Assembly: GCA_032690845.1 (NCBI GenBank) | Contig: CM064434.1 | Location: forward strand, 5,582,108-5,646,107 | Direction of reading: 5' to 3' | Source: Eleusine coracana subsp. coracana | Taxonomy: Eukaryota; Streptophyta; Magnoliopsida; Poales; Poaceae | DNA: 64,000 nt | Part shown: one piece after another, positions 33,120 through 43,965 of the stretch | How the letters are laid out: each line of letters starts with the position of its first letter | Numbering within the stretch: position 1 is the first letter of the stretch | Made by a program: the position numbers and the translations under genes | Notes under the pieces: model-generated | Told to the model about the DNA's origin: nothing | Databases searched by the model: none | The model's input: only the letters and a program-made list of their open reading frames with translations

Positions 33120-34145
33120 GTGGCAGCAGGCTTCCTTCATGGTCCTGAAGACCCGGACAAGGCAAAACTTGCCCGAGCCGAGGCTGGTGAGCTGGGACGA
33201 GTAGTCCTCCATTCGCCAATCATTTATTTACTGGAGCTCACGTTCTCCCACCGTGTCGCACAGCGTCGTCGGCGGGTGGTGATGACTTCCCCCCATCATG
33301 GCAGAGGAGGCTGTCCATGGCAGAGGGCAGGCGCATAGGCGGTGATCGTCTTCCCATTTCGGGACACCGAAGCCAAACAAAAGGCCCAGCTCAGGGACGT
33401 GCTCGACCTTGCCGGAGAACGGCAGAGCCCAGTCGCCGGCCTTGCTCCATGTGCGGGTCGCCGGGTCGAAGCAGTAGGCCCCGATGCCTTTCGTGGACAC
33501 GTAGACCACGCCATGGATGAGCCCGTAGGATGTAGGAACCGATCTCGGTTTCTCTGTAGCCGGCGTTGCTGACGTAGGGCGGTGACGGAAGATCATCGTA
33601 GTGCCAGGTATTGCTTTCGTAGCATGAATAGATGTTGGGGTCCTCCTTGAGGTGGAGCAGGGTCTGGACTTGGTACTTCTCCTCCGGGTAAAGATACCTC
33701 ATGACGAAGACGCGGTCGTATTTTTCTTCTTTGTCACTGGGGCCGCCGCCGGCCGTGGAGGAGAGACAGATGGAGAACGACTTGGTCTCGTGAAGGTTGG
33801 GCAGGGTGACGACGTAGCGGTCGTCGTCGACTCGTCGTCATAGAGGAAGGTGCCGTTCGACTGGAGATCTAGGAACACGGTCTTGCTTTCGGATAGCGCG
33901 ACGCAGTCCAACCTCCGGCCAAAACAAGAGTAAAATACGTTGTTGCCTTTCCGAGCCGGCTGGAACCTCTGCCTTGGCTTCCCCACCCGTATGCGCTCCA
34001 TCTTCTTCAAGTCCGGGTAATGCGACCAACTATACTGCGACGCCGGTGCCGCCGAACCTAACAGGAACAGATCGTTCTTGGGCGAGTGGAGGTTGATGTG
34101 GTGCAACGTGTACACGCCCGTGCGGGGATCGGGGTACTCTGAATT
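33120..34145 (-). pseudogene. DUF1668 copy 5, main body
   Basis: Reads YTLHHINLHSPKNDLF, MERIRVGKPRQRFQP, CVALSESKTVFLDLQSNGTF, then frameshifts near 33840 (FVMRYLYPEEKYQVQTLLHL, ESNTWHYDDLPSPPYVSNAG). It shifts again near 33530 (VVYVSTKGIGAYCFD, WALPFSGKVEHVPELGLLFG), has a TAA at about 33228, and ends LTSLGSGKFCLVRVFRTMKE where the CACTA element begins. The N-terminal codons are missing here and lie at 40777-40841. Multiple lesions show it is dead independently of the insertions. Confidence 0.8.
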
Positions 34146-34739
34146 CAAGGCTTTAATTTAGAGAAACTACTGTAGCATGAATTTGCTTGGTTCACAACCG
34201 TCCGATCTGAAAATAACGGATAAGATCTGAAAGCTACAATACATGGTGAACAGTGAAAATTCACACTAAAGCCAGCACGCGTACTGCACTTAGGGTGTGT
34301 TTGATAGAGCTTTTGGTTATACTTCAAACTGTTTATGCTTATACTTATATGTCAAAAGTGTTTATTCAGCTTATGTAGCTTATTGAAGTATAAGCAATCC
34401 AACCGTTTGGCAAAAATGCTTATGCTTATGCTTATCATGGGATACGTGGTCTATAAGCTGGAAAAGCAAGGTTTTGTTTGCTTTGTCTCTCTAGTATAAA
34501 ATACTAAAGTGCTTATGATTGCTTATGTCAATAAGTGCTTATAGGTTCAGGGTGTTTGGTACAGTCTATTGCTTATCACACCATAAACTGTTCAATAAGC
34601 TGAAACATAAGTTGTACCTAACACACCCTTAAGAACTCATAAACAATGATTTTGCTATAGTTTTAATGCTATGTATCCTCTCACAAATTACTGTAGCGAT
34701 TGCTTCAGCACCTCGAATTGAATCATTCAATTGAGAGGA
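34146..34739. other. Inserted segment splitting DUF1668 copy 5, holding a MITE
   Basis: Has no counterpart in the paralogous genes. CTACTGTAGC near 34166 and ATTACTGTAGC near 34690 sit towards the two ends, and the ends show loose inverted similarity (AATTCAAGGC and, reversed, AATTCGAGGTGC). Probably a degraded MITE that received the Tourist-like MITE at 34293. Confidence 0.45.
34293..34628. mobile_element. Tourist-like MITE (PIF/Harbinger type), TTA target duplication
   Basis: Left end GGGTGTGTTTGATAG, right end (reverse) GGGTGTGTTAGGTAC, with TTA at 34290-34292 and 34629-34631. 336 bp, non-coding, with many TTATGCTTATAC-like repeats. Confidence 0.88.
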
Positions 34740-35553
34740 CACTACGGGAAAATCCATTTTTTGCCAAGTGTCGAAATATTTGCTGAGTGTTTTATATCTG
34801 GCACTCGACAAAGAGCGCTCTTTGCCGAGTGCCAACTAAAAAACACTCGGCAAACATTAGGCACTCGACAAACTTTACTTTTGCCGAGTGTCCCGCTGTG
34901 ACACTCGGCAAAGTCCCTATTTTGCCGAGTGTTTTATGGGGACACTCGGCAAAATAATTTTTTTTGTTATTATTTTTTGTTGCTAATTTTTTCTTGAGCA
35001 CACAGACAATATATTTTGAGTAATGTGAAAATTTGGTTAATTTTCTAATCTTTTTGCATTTTTTACTTATTTTATTTCATTATGTGTATTTTTTGGGACA
35101 AATCAAATTTAAACTAAAAGTGTTTTGAGTGATCGAATAAACATATGTGAGATTTGATATTCATGTTAGTTAGTCCAAATTGAGGTTGTATCCCAGAAAC
35201 GGAAGGAAATTTCTTGAATTTTATACATGAAATATTAGTAGGAACGTGCAATCGAATTGTATTTTATTTATTTAAAAAGATAGCAAAGTTATAAAATTAT
35301 CATAATTTTCAGGATGTCATGGTATCATATGTGGACATTGTGGAAAAAAATAGAGAATGTTTTGCACATTTTATCATGTATGATGCTTAGAAACGGATCA
35401 ATGATCGAAACCGAAACTTATACCTCACTATGAATTGTTAGGAATTTGAGTCAAATTAATATTTGAATTGACATTGACTCCAAAATATTTTGTGCAGATA
35501 TATGGTCATATAAATCATGTCTTGTGAAATTTTGGTTATTTTCTTGAATTTAT

Positions 35554-36393
35554 TTGAATTTTATAATTTTTTTAAAGTCGATTGAAAAATTATTTGCCGA
35601 GTGTTGTTATAAGACACTCAGCATAAGGTGCTCTTTGCCGAGTGTCGAGCCAGACACTCAGCAAAGAAATCTGGGGGGAATTTGGGGGAAAAGTGTGGAG
35701 CGCGTGAATTTGGGGGCCAAACATTCTTTCCTCCCGGTCGCCGCTCGCCGTGTTCACTCCCGGTCGCTACCCCGGCCCGCCCGCCGCCCTTGCCCTCGTC
35801 CTGACCTCTACCGCCGACCTCCCTACCTCCTCGCCACCCACCTCCCTCATCCACGGCCCGCCCCCGCCCTTGCTTGCTCAGGCACGACCGCACGAGGATC
35901 TAACCCTAACATCATTCCCTCCCCCTTCTCCCCATCTTGCGGCGGACGGCCTCCCCTGACAACCTCACCTTTGGCTTCCCCGCGCCCCTCCTCGACGGCC
36001 GCGACCTCCAGCCTCCCCGACGACCTCACCTCTAGCCTCCCTGCGCCCCCTCCCCAATGGCCACGACCTCCGGCATCCCCGCGCGACCACAGCAAACCCA
36101 AGCGGGGCGACCTCCGGCCTCCTCACGTGCATCATGCCGTGGTCCTCGATGGGATCCTCGATGTCCGTGATCCCGAGCCCCTGTCATCAACCGCAGATCT
36201 GCAGAGCAGGGGGAGCATCGGGCCTCCCCGCGCGCGCCTCCCCGATGACTTCGCCTTTGTCCTCCTCACGTGCATCCCAGACGGCCTTGTGGCTGTGGTC
36301 CTCGATGGGTATCGATACCATTCTCCATTCACATGGAAACTGTATCGTTCACTCATGCTAGGCCAATTCAGTATCTGTCATTTAGTTAAGTAG
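35554..36393 (+). other. 279-codon Pro/Arg-rich open frame, doubtful gene
   Basis: An open frame begins in the CACTA subterminal repeats and runs through a GC-rich block. The protein is Pro/Ser/Arg-rich (CPRPDLYRRPPYLLATHLP) with no recognisable domain, and overlapping frames are open too. It could be a captured 5' exon, but composition alone explains it. I would not annotate it as protein-coding without transcripts. Confidence 0.25.
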
Positions 36394-37085
36394 AGATATG
36401 GAACTTATATGCTGTCCGGAAACATAAACAGTAACGGAAAGCAGATACAGGGTTTTCTGCGGTGGAATAGTTGTTTACGTGTTTTGCTTGGTTGGCCGAT
36501 GTAACACAATTAGAATACATTACAGTGTTTGGTTTGTTGCTCCGGTATGAGAAAATTATTGCATAACACATGATATGGTAGTTTAACTGTACCGATTGTA
36601 TTTTTCTTTTAAATATGATGATCCAAACCAAAATAAAATATTATGTCTGCATAAAATTAGGGATAATATATAAAGCTCTGACAATCTAGAACTAGTCTCA
36701 TAAATTTCAACAAATATTATGAAAATTCTCAGATCAAGCCATACCAACAAATGTCTCATTCTCAATGGTGCAAGCAAGCAAAACAACACTATGACATGTA
36801 AGTTTGGACATGGATAACACAGTCAAGCAGGTATTCATCCAGACAACTGAAGGTCAGAAATTAGCAGGCATTCATCTACTCAAATCTCCACCCATTGCTA
36901 ACAATACAAAGTATTCTTCTACTCCAACCCAAAACTGACTCCTTGCTAACAATACAAAGCAAGGTATTTTGGTGGTTCAACATCTCTCTCTCTTTCCCAG
37001 CCCATTCATTTGCTTCATCCGCTTAATCTCTCTTCTCTTTACTTCCTCTTGTATTTATCTATAAAAAACAACATAGTTAGGAATT

Positions 37086-37248
37086 AAAAGAGTTCAACGG
37101 TTGCCAATTCATCCATTCTTGAAGCTGCCATCACTCCTCCACTTAGGATATAGAGAAACCTAATGCAATGCTTTGATCAGCTCATCATCTTCAGCCGCAA
37201 CCCACTCCCGCTTGTTCTTCCCCCTGCCAGACACACTTGTTGAGCTCT
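37086..37248 (-). pseudogene. Myb/SANT-like (Myb_DNA-bind_3 type) exon remnant
   Basis: From a splice acceptor at 37249 the minus strand reads SSTSVSGRGKNKREWVAAED, DELIKALH, TAG, VSLYPKWRSDGSFKNG and TGA, then a third stop. The W-x(3)-EDDELIKAL...F(K)NG pattern is the start of the Myb/SANT-like domain used by PIF/Harbinger ORF1 proteins and their plant relatives. Three in-frame stops make it non-functional. Confidence 0.6.
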
Positions 37249-37380
37249 CTGAAAAGTTCATAACAATAATAATATTGTTAGAAACACATTATCAATTGGA
37301 CTGTCTACTGCAATAATAATATTTGTACACCACTGTTCAGCAGATTTATGAACTCCACAAGGCCTTGTATGACTACTACC

Positions 37381-38320
37381 TAAGAGCATCACTAGTTAAT
37401 CAACCAGCAAAAGAAAGAAGAAGTCCCTTCAAACACACATGACGTCCATGCTACTTGCATAATTTATTAAGCACCAGCATGTCAGTTGAATGACTACTAA
37501 TTAAACTGCTTAAAGGTGACAGACTAAATTAAGTTAATTCATTTCAGTAGACAAGCCAAATAATTAGTACTGTTGAAAAGTTCACAAGCAGGACCTTGTT
37601 CTAGAGATGATTCCATAATCTTCAGTTTGCAAGACAGTACTTAGAAGCATCACTAGTCAATATAATTATTATTGTTAAAGTTCACAAAGAAGAAGAAATC
37701 CCTTCAGATTCATTCAGTGCATGATCCATCTCCTAAATTCACTCGTCCACTGCATGGAGTACTCAGTGGCAAAACATGGAGTTGCTCGTCCACCGCATCG
37801 CCTCTGCTCCTCCTCCGACTGGCTCGGCCGTCGCCCGCTGCTCCTCGCCAGCATGTCGGGCATCGTCACGTCGCTGGCCATGCTGGGCGTCACGCTCTTC
37901 GTCATCCCGATGACGACCATGAGCACGGTGTTGTGCATCGCGTCAGTGATGGCATTCGTGACCGCGTTCTCGGTCAGGCTGGGACCGCTGGCGCCGACAT
38001 ACGGCGCGGAGATCCTGCCAGTGAGGCTAAGAGTGCAGGGCACCACTAGTTAATCAATCAGCGAAAACAAAGAAAGAAGAAGTCCCTTCAAACACACATG
38101 ATGGCCATACTACATAATTTACTAAGCACGAACATGACATTTGAATGATTACTAATTAAACTACTCAAAGATTACAGACTAAATTTAGTTAATTAATTTT
38201 AGTAGACAAGCCAAATAAATTATTATTGTTCAAAAGTTCACAACGGAAAAGAAATCCCTTTAGACACATACAATGCATGATCCATCGCTTCTAAATTCAC
38301 TCACGAGCTGCATGCAAGGA
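37381..38320. repeat. Direct repeats flanking the transporter exon
   Basis: A block of about 200 bp (CATCACTAGTTAATCAACCA onward, 37388-37594) recurs diverged at 38040-38270. A second block (37670-37745, CCCTTCAGATTCATTC onward) recurs at 38257-38305. The transporter exon lies between the copies, as if filling one unit of a duplicated region. Confidence 0.75.
37815..38041 (+). pseudogene. Sugar/polyol transporter exon fragment (MFS)
   Basis: Seen: an uninterrupted frame reads DWLGRRPLLLASMSGIV, a membrane-spanning stretch TSLAMLGVTLFVIP, then VMAFVTAFSVRLGPLAPTYG and AEILPVRLRVQG. Known: D-x-x-G-R-R-P-L-L-L and the GP-x(2)-x-Y-x-x-EI-x-P-x-R-x-R-x-Q motif are hallmarks of MFS sugar transporters, with the closest pattern in plant polyol/monosaccharide transporters (last exon, around TM 8-10). 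GPL replaces GPM/GPI, and the Ser of the usual YSSEI is Gly-Ala. Flanks are TE sequence on both sides. Inferred: a transduplicated exon, too short to transport anything. Confidence 0.8.
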
Positions 38321-38659
38321 TTCTAAAGTGGATTAAACACAACATGCGGAAGGCAATTCCTGATTCATAACAATATTGTTAGATCCGCAGCACCGATTTG
38401 AACAAATCAAATAATAGAGGATAGATTTCAGAGAGAGGGAAAGAGAGGATGGAGAGGGAGAGTGCCAGGATTAACGAGCATACCAGCAACGATGTAACGG
38501 CGTTCGCCCGCTCAGGCGTTGAAAAAGTGAGGCGCTGGACAGGCGGAGGCAAGACCTACTGCTATTCCTCCTTGTTCCTCACGTCCTTCATTTTTCTCTC
38601 TTCCCTTTTCAAGATCCTGCACAAGGTTTTGAACAAATCTGATTAAGAAAGAAGGGGAT

Positions 38660-38660
<1 letters not shown>

Positions 38661-38708
<48 letters not shown>
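38661..38708. repeat. (GA)n microsatellite
   Basis: A perfect AG/GA dinucleotide run of about 48 bp followed by GGGAGG-rich sequence. It is set in a GC-rich block that repeats the motif CTCGCTCAGGC-x-GAAGGCGCTGGACA (also near 38510-38540). Confidence 0.9.
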
Positions 38709-38714
<6 letters not shown>

Positions 38715-39670
38715 AGGAAGGAAGGGAGAGGACGATGACCCAGCAGCTGGTACCGGCGATTTCACAGCGGCGCTCGCTCAGGCATCAAGGAAGGAAGGCG
38801 CTGGACAAAGGGAGTCAATATCTACTGCTCGTCTTCCTTATTCATGAGAGGAGGGGGAGGAGGGGACTCTCACCAGCGATACCCGACGATGAGGCAGCAA
38901 CACTCGTTCAGGGGCTGTGGAAGCGGAGGCGGAGTCGGTGGCGGCGCTCGCTTGGGGGAGACAGCGAGATCGGGAGGGAGACAATGAGACGATTACGGCC
39001 GTAAATGATTTGATTCCAGTGGTCGAAGAGGTGTTTCGGGACTGAATAGGTCCGGACCTGATTACTGCATACCTGATTACAGAGTGGGTCCAACTAAACA
39101 TATTTTAACGTAATTGATTTACAGAAGAATGGAAATACGTTACAAACAGTCGAACCAAACACCTCCTTAGTCTTTATTGAAGTAGTTCAAGTAGGGATTT
39201 CAGACTAGCCGGCTTTCAATCTTCCTGCTGTTTTGTTATATTAGTTTTTGGCATGTCTACGTTTCTAACGGCAGCTGAAAAAAATGGATGTAAAATAACT
39301 GTCAAGACTAGATCAAGGCTGAATGCACAATATGCTGTTGTCCCTGAATTAGTTTGTGCCCGTGATGCAATTAGAAACAAGTGACTAGAATGATAAATTT
39401 GAATATGCATTCAAGGCAGGTTTGTTTAATCTTCTTTTTTCCCTCCCGACTCCCAAGTGCTGAAGCAAAGGATTGGTATCTAGGTAAAATAAACCATCTT
39501 ATGTGCAATGTCTTATGCACAAATATTTCACTTCTGGGATTCTCTTTTTTTTTTGGTTGGTTGGAAGTAGAAACCTTAACTTTGCAATTCTGCTCTTATC
39601 TACCAAGTTGATAGATTACTTGATATGGAAACCTTTTTTTTCTCTTCTATGCTTGCAGATTTTTATAATA

Positions 39671-39829
39671 CTCCCTCTATCTCAAAATATAAGCATTTGA
39701 ATATTTGATCTAGATTCATACCATCTCTAATGAATCTGGACACACTATAGTCTAGATACATAGTAGATGTAATGAATATTGATATTCTCTCTCCACCCTT
39801 AAAATGCTTATATTTTGGGATGGAGGGAG
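39671..39829. mobile_element. Stowaway MITE, TA target duplication
   Basis: Left end CTCCCTCTATCTCAAAATA, right end (reverse) CTCCCTCCATCCCAAAATA, with TA on both sides (39669-39670 and 39830-39831). 159 bp. The termini match the Stowaway (Tc1/mariner) consensus CTCCCTCCGT. Nested in the 6 kb CACTA element. Confidence 0.93.
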
Positions 39830-40776
39830 TAGCACAATACCTGAAATTACTGGGACGTTAAGTTTCAGTTATAATAGCTTCTGATGGTAAAATTTTGCCT
39901 AAAATCAGATAAGCACAATTGCTATCTAAGGTAAATATGGTATACTTGGTCCCTTTTTTTTAATCAAGAATTTCGTTTGTGTTCATTACTAGTTAATATT
40001 ATGATGACTCATGAATTTCAATTGTGTTGCTCTTTGGTTTCTTGTAAGGGACATGCCAGAATGGCTTGGTGTTCAGGTAATTAGAACTCACTTCTTCAAT
40101 TTCATGGCTGTAGTTTTGTTTGTATGAATATAGAATGGATTTTCCTAAAATTTTGCCTAGTTACTTTGAAATTAACATACTGCTGTTATAGCACATTGAT
40201 TTGTGCTTGCCCTTGTCCAGTCATAGTTGTGCCTGCACTTCTTTTCTGTTTTTTGTGCTTGCCCTTGTCCAGTCATAATCGTCAATCTAGAAGCAAACAT
40301 ATCATGTTAGCTTATATCTAGACAAAACTGTTTTTTTTTTCTGCAATGACTATTGATTTAGTAAATGTGGAATACATACAACATGTTGAATATTTAGTTA
40401 TTTATTTGAATTAATCTAATAGTATTCTGTCAATGTCTATCACTAAATTAAGCTAAAACTATCTCTTTTTTATTATGAAAAAAGCCTTTACCGAGTGCAA
40501 TTGATAAGGCATTCGGCACTCAGCAAAGATGAAATACTTTACTAAGTGCTTGATTCTAGCACTCGGGAAAGGCTTTGCCGAGTGCTTTTTTTCGAACACT
40601 CGGTAAAGCCTTTGCCGAGTGCTAGAATTAAGCACTCGGCAAAGAGCACTTTGCCGATATCTTTTTGGTCGAGTACTCTTTGTCGAGTATTGGCACTCGA
40701 CAAAGCCTTTACCGAGTGTTTTCTGATCTTCGCCGAGTGTTTCGGGCACTCGGCAAAGCGCTGATTTCCCGTAGTG

Positions 40777-40841
40777 AGACCCGGATCCCCCGTGGGGCTG
40801 TTCCACATCACCAGATTCAGGAGGTGTCGCTGGAGGCTCAT
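40777..40841 (-). pseudogene. DUF1668 copy 5, N-terminal piece
   Basis: Met at 40841 followed by SLQRHLLNLVMWNSPTGDPG, matching the first 20 residues of the paralogues, then cut by the CACTA end. The rest of the gene resumes at about 34145. The region upstream (40842-41180) is the 5' flank and has no gene. Confidence 0.8.
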
Positions 40842-41180
40842 CGTCCTTGGATCGCGATAGGGTGTAGGCAAGGAAGGAGGAGGGTGCGCGCGCAGCCAGA
40901 GAAGAACCACGATGAGGCGGCGCTGGTATAGTATATCCATGACACAGGTCTAATGGGCCATTTTAACCTACTATACACAACACAAAAAAGAAAACTGCTA
41001 TGTCACATTTTCCTTTCATTCTTCTTTCGTATGGAATTTGGGGGAAAAAGGATCATATTTAATTAGTAACAACTCCGTTTGTTATTTATTGAAGAGAAAA
41101 ACTGATCGATCCACCATATCCAGAAATTATTGGTTTGCAGACAGATTTATTTAGAACAGACTTTGCAAAAAGAAAAACAT

Positions 41181-41590
41181 CTATTCAGAACGGTTGTTGT
41201 TGTTGGTCGACACATAGCGCTTTCTCTTGTGCTTGATCACCCTGATCCGTCCTTCTACTCGGCCGTCTCCTCCAGGCAGCTCATCGCCGTCGCTGCTGTG
41301 CCCACGCTCCACCACCTCAACAACACAGCGAACCACCGGCAACCTATATAGTAGTGATGGTCTTGAAGAACTCGGCGAGACAAAACTTGCCTTCACCATG
41401 ATCCACTCCCTGTACGGCGGCTCGAGGTCTATCCAGGATCGAAGCATCAGCTGGCGACAGCCAGTGTCCACCATCGTAGAGGAGATCAGGTTGTTGGATG
41501 CCCAGAGACCATGGCCGTGCTTGTTCGTTCCCCAGAATCCGACCAGGACGCTGAGCTCTGGCACGTATTCATATCCCTGCACGGGATAGG
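41181..41590 (-). pseudogene. DUF1668-like copy 6, C-terminal part
   Basis: More diverged: YEYVPELSVLVGFWGTNKHG corresponds to the VPELGLLVGFG motif, and RIRVIKHKRKRYVSTNNNN to the C-terminus. KFCLAEFFKTIT is readable in another frame near 41350-41400, so there is a frameshift. The gene continues at 41965-42090. Confidence 0.6.
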
Positions 41591-41964
41591 TGAGGTATTA
41601 GGTTTTTAGAAGCGCAGTCATGAGTTCTGGTGATCTGCAACCCCTTCATCGACTGGTCGTCTACATCTTCATCATCTTCTTCATCGATGAATCAAACTCT
41701 ACAACGACTATCGCCGGAGTGCTTTCCTGGAAGTCGCCCTTTAACATTTTCCGATGATTAGATTGAGTTATCGAGGCTTTGCTCCTAGGTTGTTGCTAGT
41801 CACTATGATTAGCATTTGTTTCTTGTTTATATCTTATAATCTACTAGTATACATAATTGAGATAGGAGTTTTCTTGATAATATGCATGTCTAGATTATGT
41901 GTAGTCTATTTAGTGTTTGTGCCTATTGAAATTAGATTTATCATCATTAAACTATTGTTATTTC
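41591..41964. other. Unassigned insertion in DUF1668 copy 6
   Basis: About 370 bp without counterpart in the paralogues. No terminal repeats that I could define; AT-rich in its second half. Possibly a solo LTR or MITE. Confidence 0.35.
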
Positions 41965-42090
41965 CATCACGGAAAAGAGTATGGTGCTCCCATGAACTGG
42001 AATCTGCTTCATCTTCTTCAGATCCTTTTTTGCAGCCTCCGATGTCGGATAGAACAAGATGTTGTCATGTGCATGGAGGTCGACGGGACA
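41965..42090 (-). pseudogene. DUF1668-like copy 6, N-proximal part
   Basis: Reads YLCPVDLHAHDNILFYPTSE and DLKKMKQIPVHG, aligning with LHHIDLHSPKNNLFY...LKEMERIRLG of copy 3. Upstream it is cut by a GCCCGTG/CACGGGC-rich insertion that contains the copia element. The start codon lies at 55965. Confidence 0.6.
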
Positions 42091-42257
42091 TAGATATGGC
42101 AACGGAAAAAATACCCGTGGATAGCAGTGACACATGCCCATGCCCACAAAGCCAAATCCTCTGTCCGTGTCCGATATCCATTGCGGGCAAGGAACGTCAC
42201 CCGTGCTCGTTACCCGCGAGCATGGCCATGAGGCTGTGGACATCATGGAAGCAGGGG

Positions 42258-42462
42258 CACAAGGAGCGGAGGAGCGTGTGGCGGCGCACGGGGAGCGGAG
42301 GGGTGCGTGGCAGCGCACGAGGAGCAGAGGGGTGCGAGCAGTGGGGCGTGTGGCAGCGCACGAGGAGCAGAGGGGTGCGAGCAGCAGAGCAGTGTGGCAG
42401 CACACTAGGAGCAGAGGGGCGCGCGGCAATGCACAAGGAGCAAGGGACACATGGCGGCTAGG
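42258..42462. repeat. GC-rich minisatellite, about 40-45 bp unit
   Basis: Imperfect tandem units built on GGAGCAGAGGGGTGCG plus TGGCAGCGCACGA repeat about five times. The frames open across it in both directions are repeat artefacts. Confidence 0.75.
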
Positions 42463-42534
42463 GTAGGATGGGAAGGGGGAAAAGAAAGCAAAGCCCTAGT
42501 TCACGGCTCCGAGTTGAAATTTATAGGCTATGCG

Positions 42535-43033
42535 TGAAGGGGAACGTGTAGGCTACGATAGCATATAAAATTTCTACCGTTCAACCAGGAAACCTTACAA
42601 GAGGGGATCATGGACCATTACCACTAGACGCGCAGGCGGAGCAGAAGCGAAGGTTGGAGCAGCTCGTCCACCGTAGTCACGCGTCGATGTAGAGGAAGTA
42701 GTCAATCACAATCGTCTCCTCCTAGTCCAGCCATCCGGCACCGCAGCAACAACTGCGCCTCCTCACGGTATCCACACGTACGGGGTTGGAGCACTATGCG
42801 CGGCGTGGCACCGGCAACACGGCTAGGGTTTGTGGGCGAGAGAGAGGAGCGCGGCGGCTAGGGTTCTAGACTGGTGGTCACGTGCACCCCTTGCCCCGCC
42901 TCCACTTATATAGATCCTTTTAATGGGCCTCGACAAGTTGGCACATTAGTGGACTAATTCCTCACAGATCAATATCCGTATGGCCCTCACATACGGATCA
43001 AATCCATAATGTCTCTTGGGCATATCTCCAACA
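42535..43033 (-). repeat. 3' LTR of the copia element
   Basis: Starts (plus strand) TGAAGGGGAACGTGTAGG and ends CATATCTCCAACA; on the minus strand it is TGTTGGAG...CCTTCA. A polypurine tract (AAGTGGGAGAT, minus strand) adjoins at 43034-43044. Confidence 0.92.
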
Positions 43034-43044
43034 ATCTCCCACTT

Positions 43045-43965
43045 GCACTAGAGACAATCACATAGGCAAGCAATATTCCAACCCGTTAAGTGTGTGATCC
43101 GTTAGGTTCACATGTACATGACAATGATGTGAAAACCCTTTTTTAAATCATAAATCAATAGCGGCACCTAGCAGCACATACTGATTCTCGGATACACATA
43201 AAGATCATATCGGCTGAACCTTTGACATACGTATTCAGCGATCCTTTTGCCTCACGATATCAATCAAGCTCAAGGCGAGATATGTGCCATCCCTGTAATA
43301 GCTCGACCATTCACTCGAACGTCTAGTGGATTTATCATGACTAACTCTTAGTCATCGTGATTAACTTCTAATCACATCGGCATGACCATGCACTTCCAAA
43401 TACATCTAACTTGAGGGGCCTAGAGATATCTCTCCTATTATTAGGAGGGGAAAATTCCATCTTGACCGCTCACACCCCATGACATGTTTCATAATATACT
43501 CGAAAGCTACCTTTATGACTACCCAATTACGGAGTAGCGTTTGGTAACCCCTAAGTGTGTTACTACGCATTCTGAAAATCAATGACGATCTCAGGTCTAA
43601 GGATCCCAAAGGTATATCATTCAAGATAACGACCGATGACACAAATATAACATCTTAGCACAGTTTTTTAGTGGGTCAATCCAACATCATGTTCTCCAAC
43701 ATGTGTCCATATTATTGATTTGATATTTCCATATCAATGATCTGTGAAACATGATCATCAACCAATACATGTGCTAGTCCATGAATCATTATTGTCCCAC
43801 ATAATGATTAGGAACTAGGGATCATTTAGGATAATATTATAAAAACAATGAGTTTCACAAACAAGTCACGTACTTGTTAATCAATGCAATAATTATTATC
43901 CATGGAATAGAATAATACTTTATTCAATCACACATAAACATAGACATTACACAATCTCTCATACA
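43045..43965. other. 3' non-coding region of the copia element
   Basis: About 0.9 kb between RNase H and the polypurine tract with no recognisable domain. Confidence 0.5.

Larger units (their letters stand above)
36523..39166. mobile_element. Possible PIF/Harbinger-like insertion within the CACTA element
   Basis: TTA occurs at 36520-36522 and 39167-39169. The inner ends read CAGTGTTTGGTTTG at the left and (reversed) GGAGGTGTTTGGTTCG at the right. A Myb/SANT-like remnant of the type encoded by PIF ORF1 lies inside. TIR similarity is limited, so this nested element is only a hypothesis. Confidence 0.35.
34740..40776. mobile_element. CACTA element carrying host-gene fragments
   Basis: Left end CACTACGGGAAAATCC, right end (reverse) CACTACGGGAAATCAGC. 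Flanks are GGA (34737-34739) and AGA (40777-40779), a 3-bp duplication with one mismatch. Both ends hold GCCGAGTGCC-type subterminal repeats (34760-34960 and 40485-40760). No transposase is visible; instead there are a transporter exon, a Myb/SANT-like remnant, GA microsatellites and a Stowaway MITE. It separates the first 21 codons of DUF1668 copy 5 from the rest. Confidence 0.85.

Noticed and set aside
40045..40080. Micro-exon (acceptor TTGTAAG, donor CAG|GTAATT) within the 6 kb CACTA
   Set aside because: Only about 28 bp with no recognisable protein match; splice-like dinucleotides of this kind arise by chance.
42197..42466. Cys/Leu/Pro-rich repetitive open frames
   Set aside because: Produced by the minisatellite at 42258-42462 in different phases.
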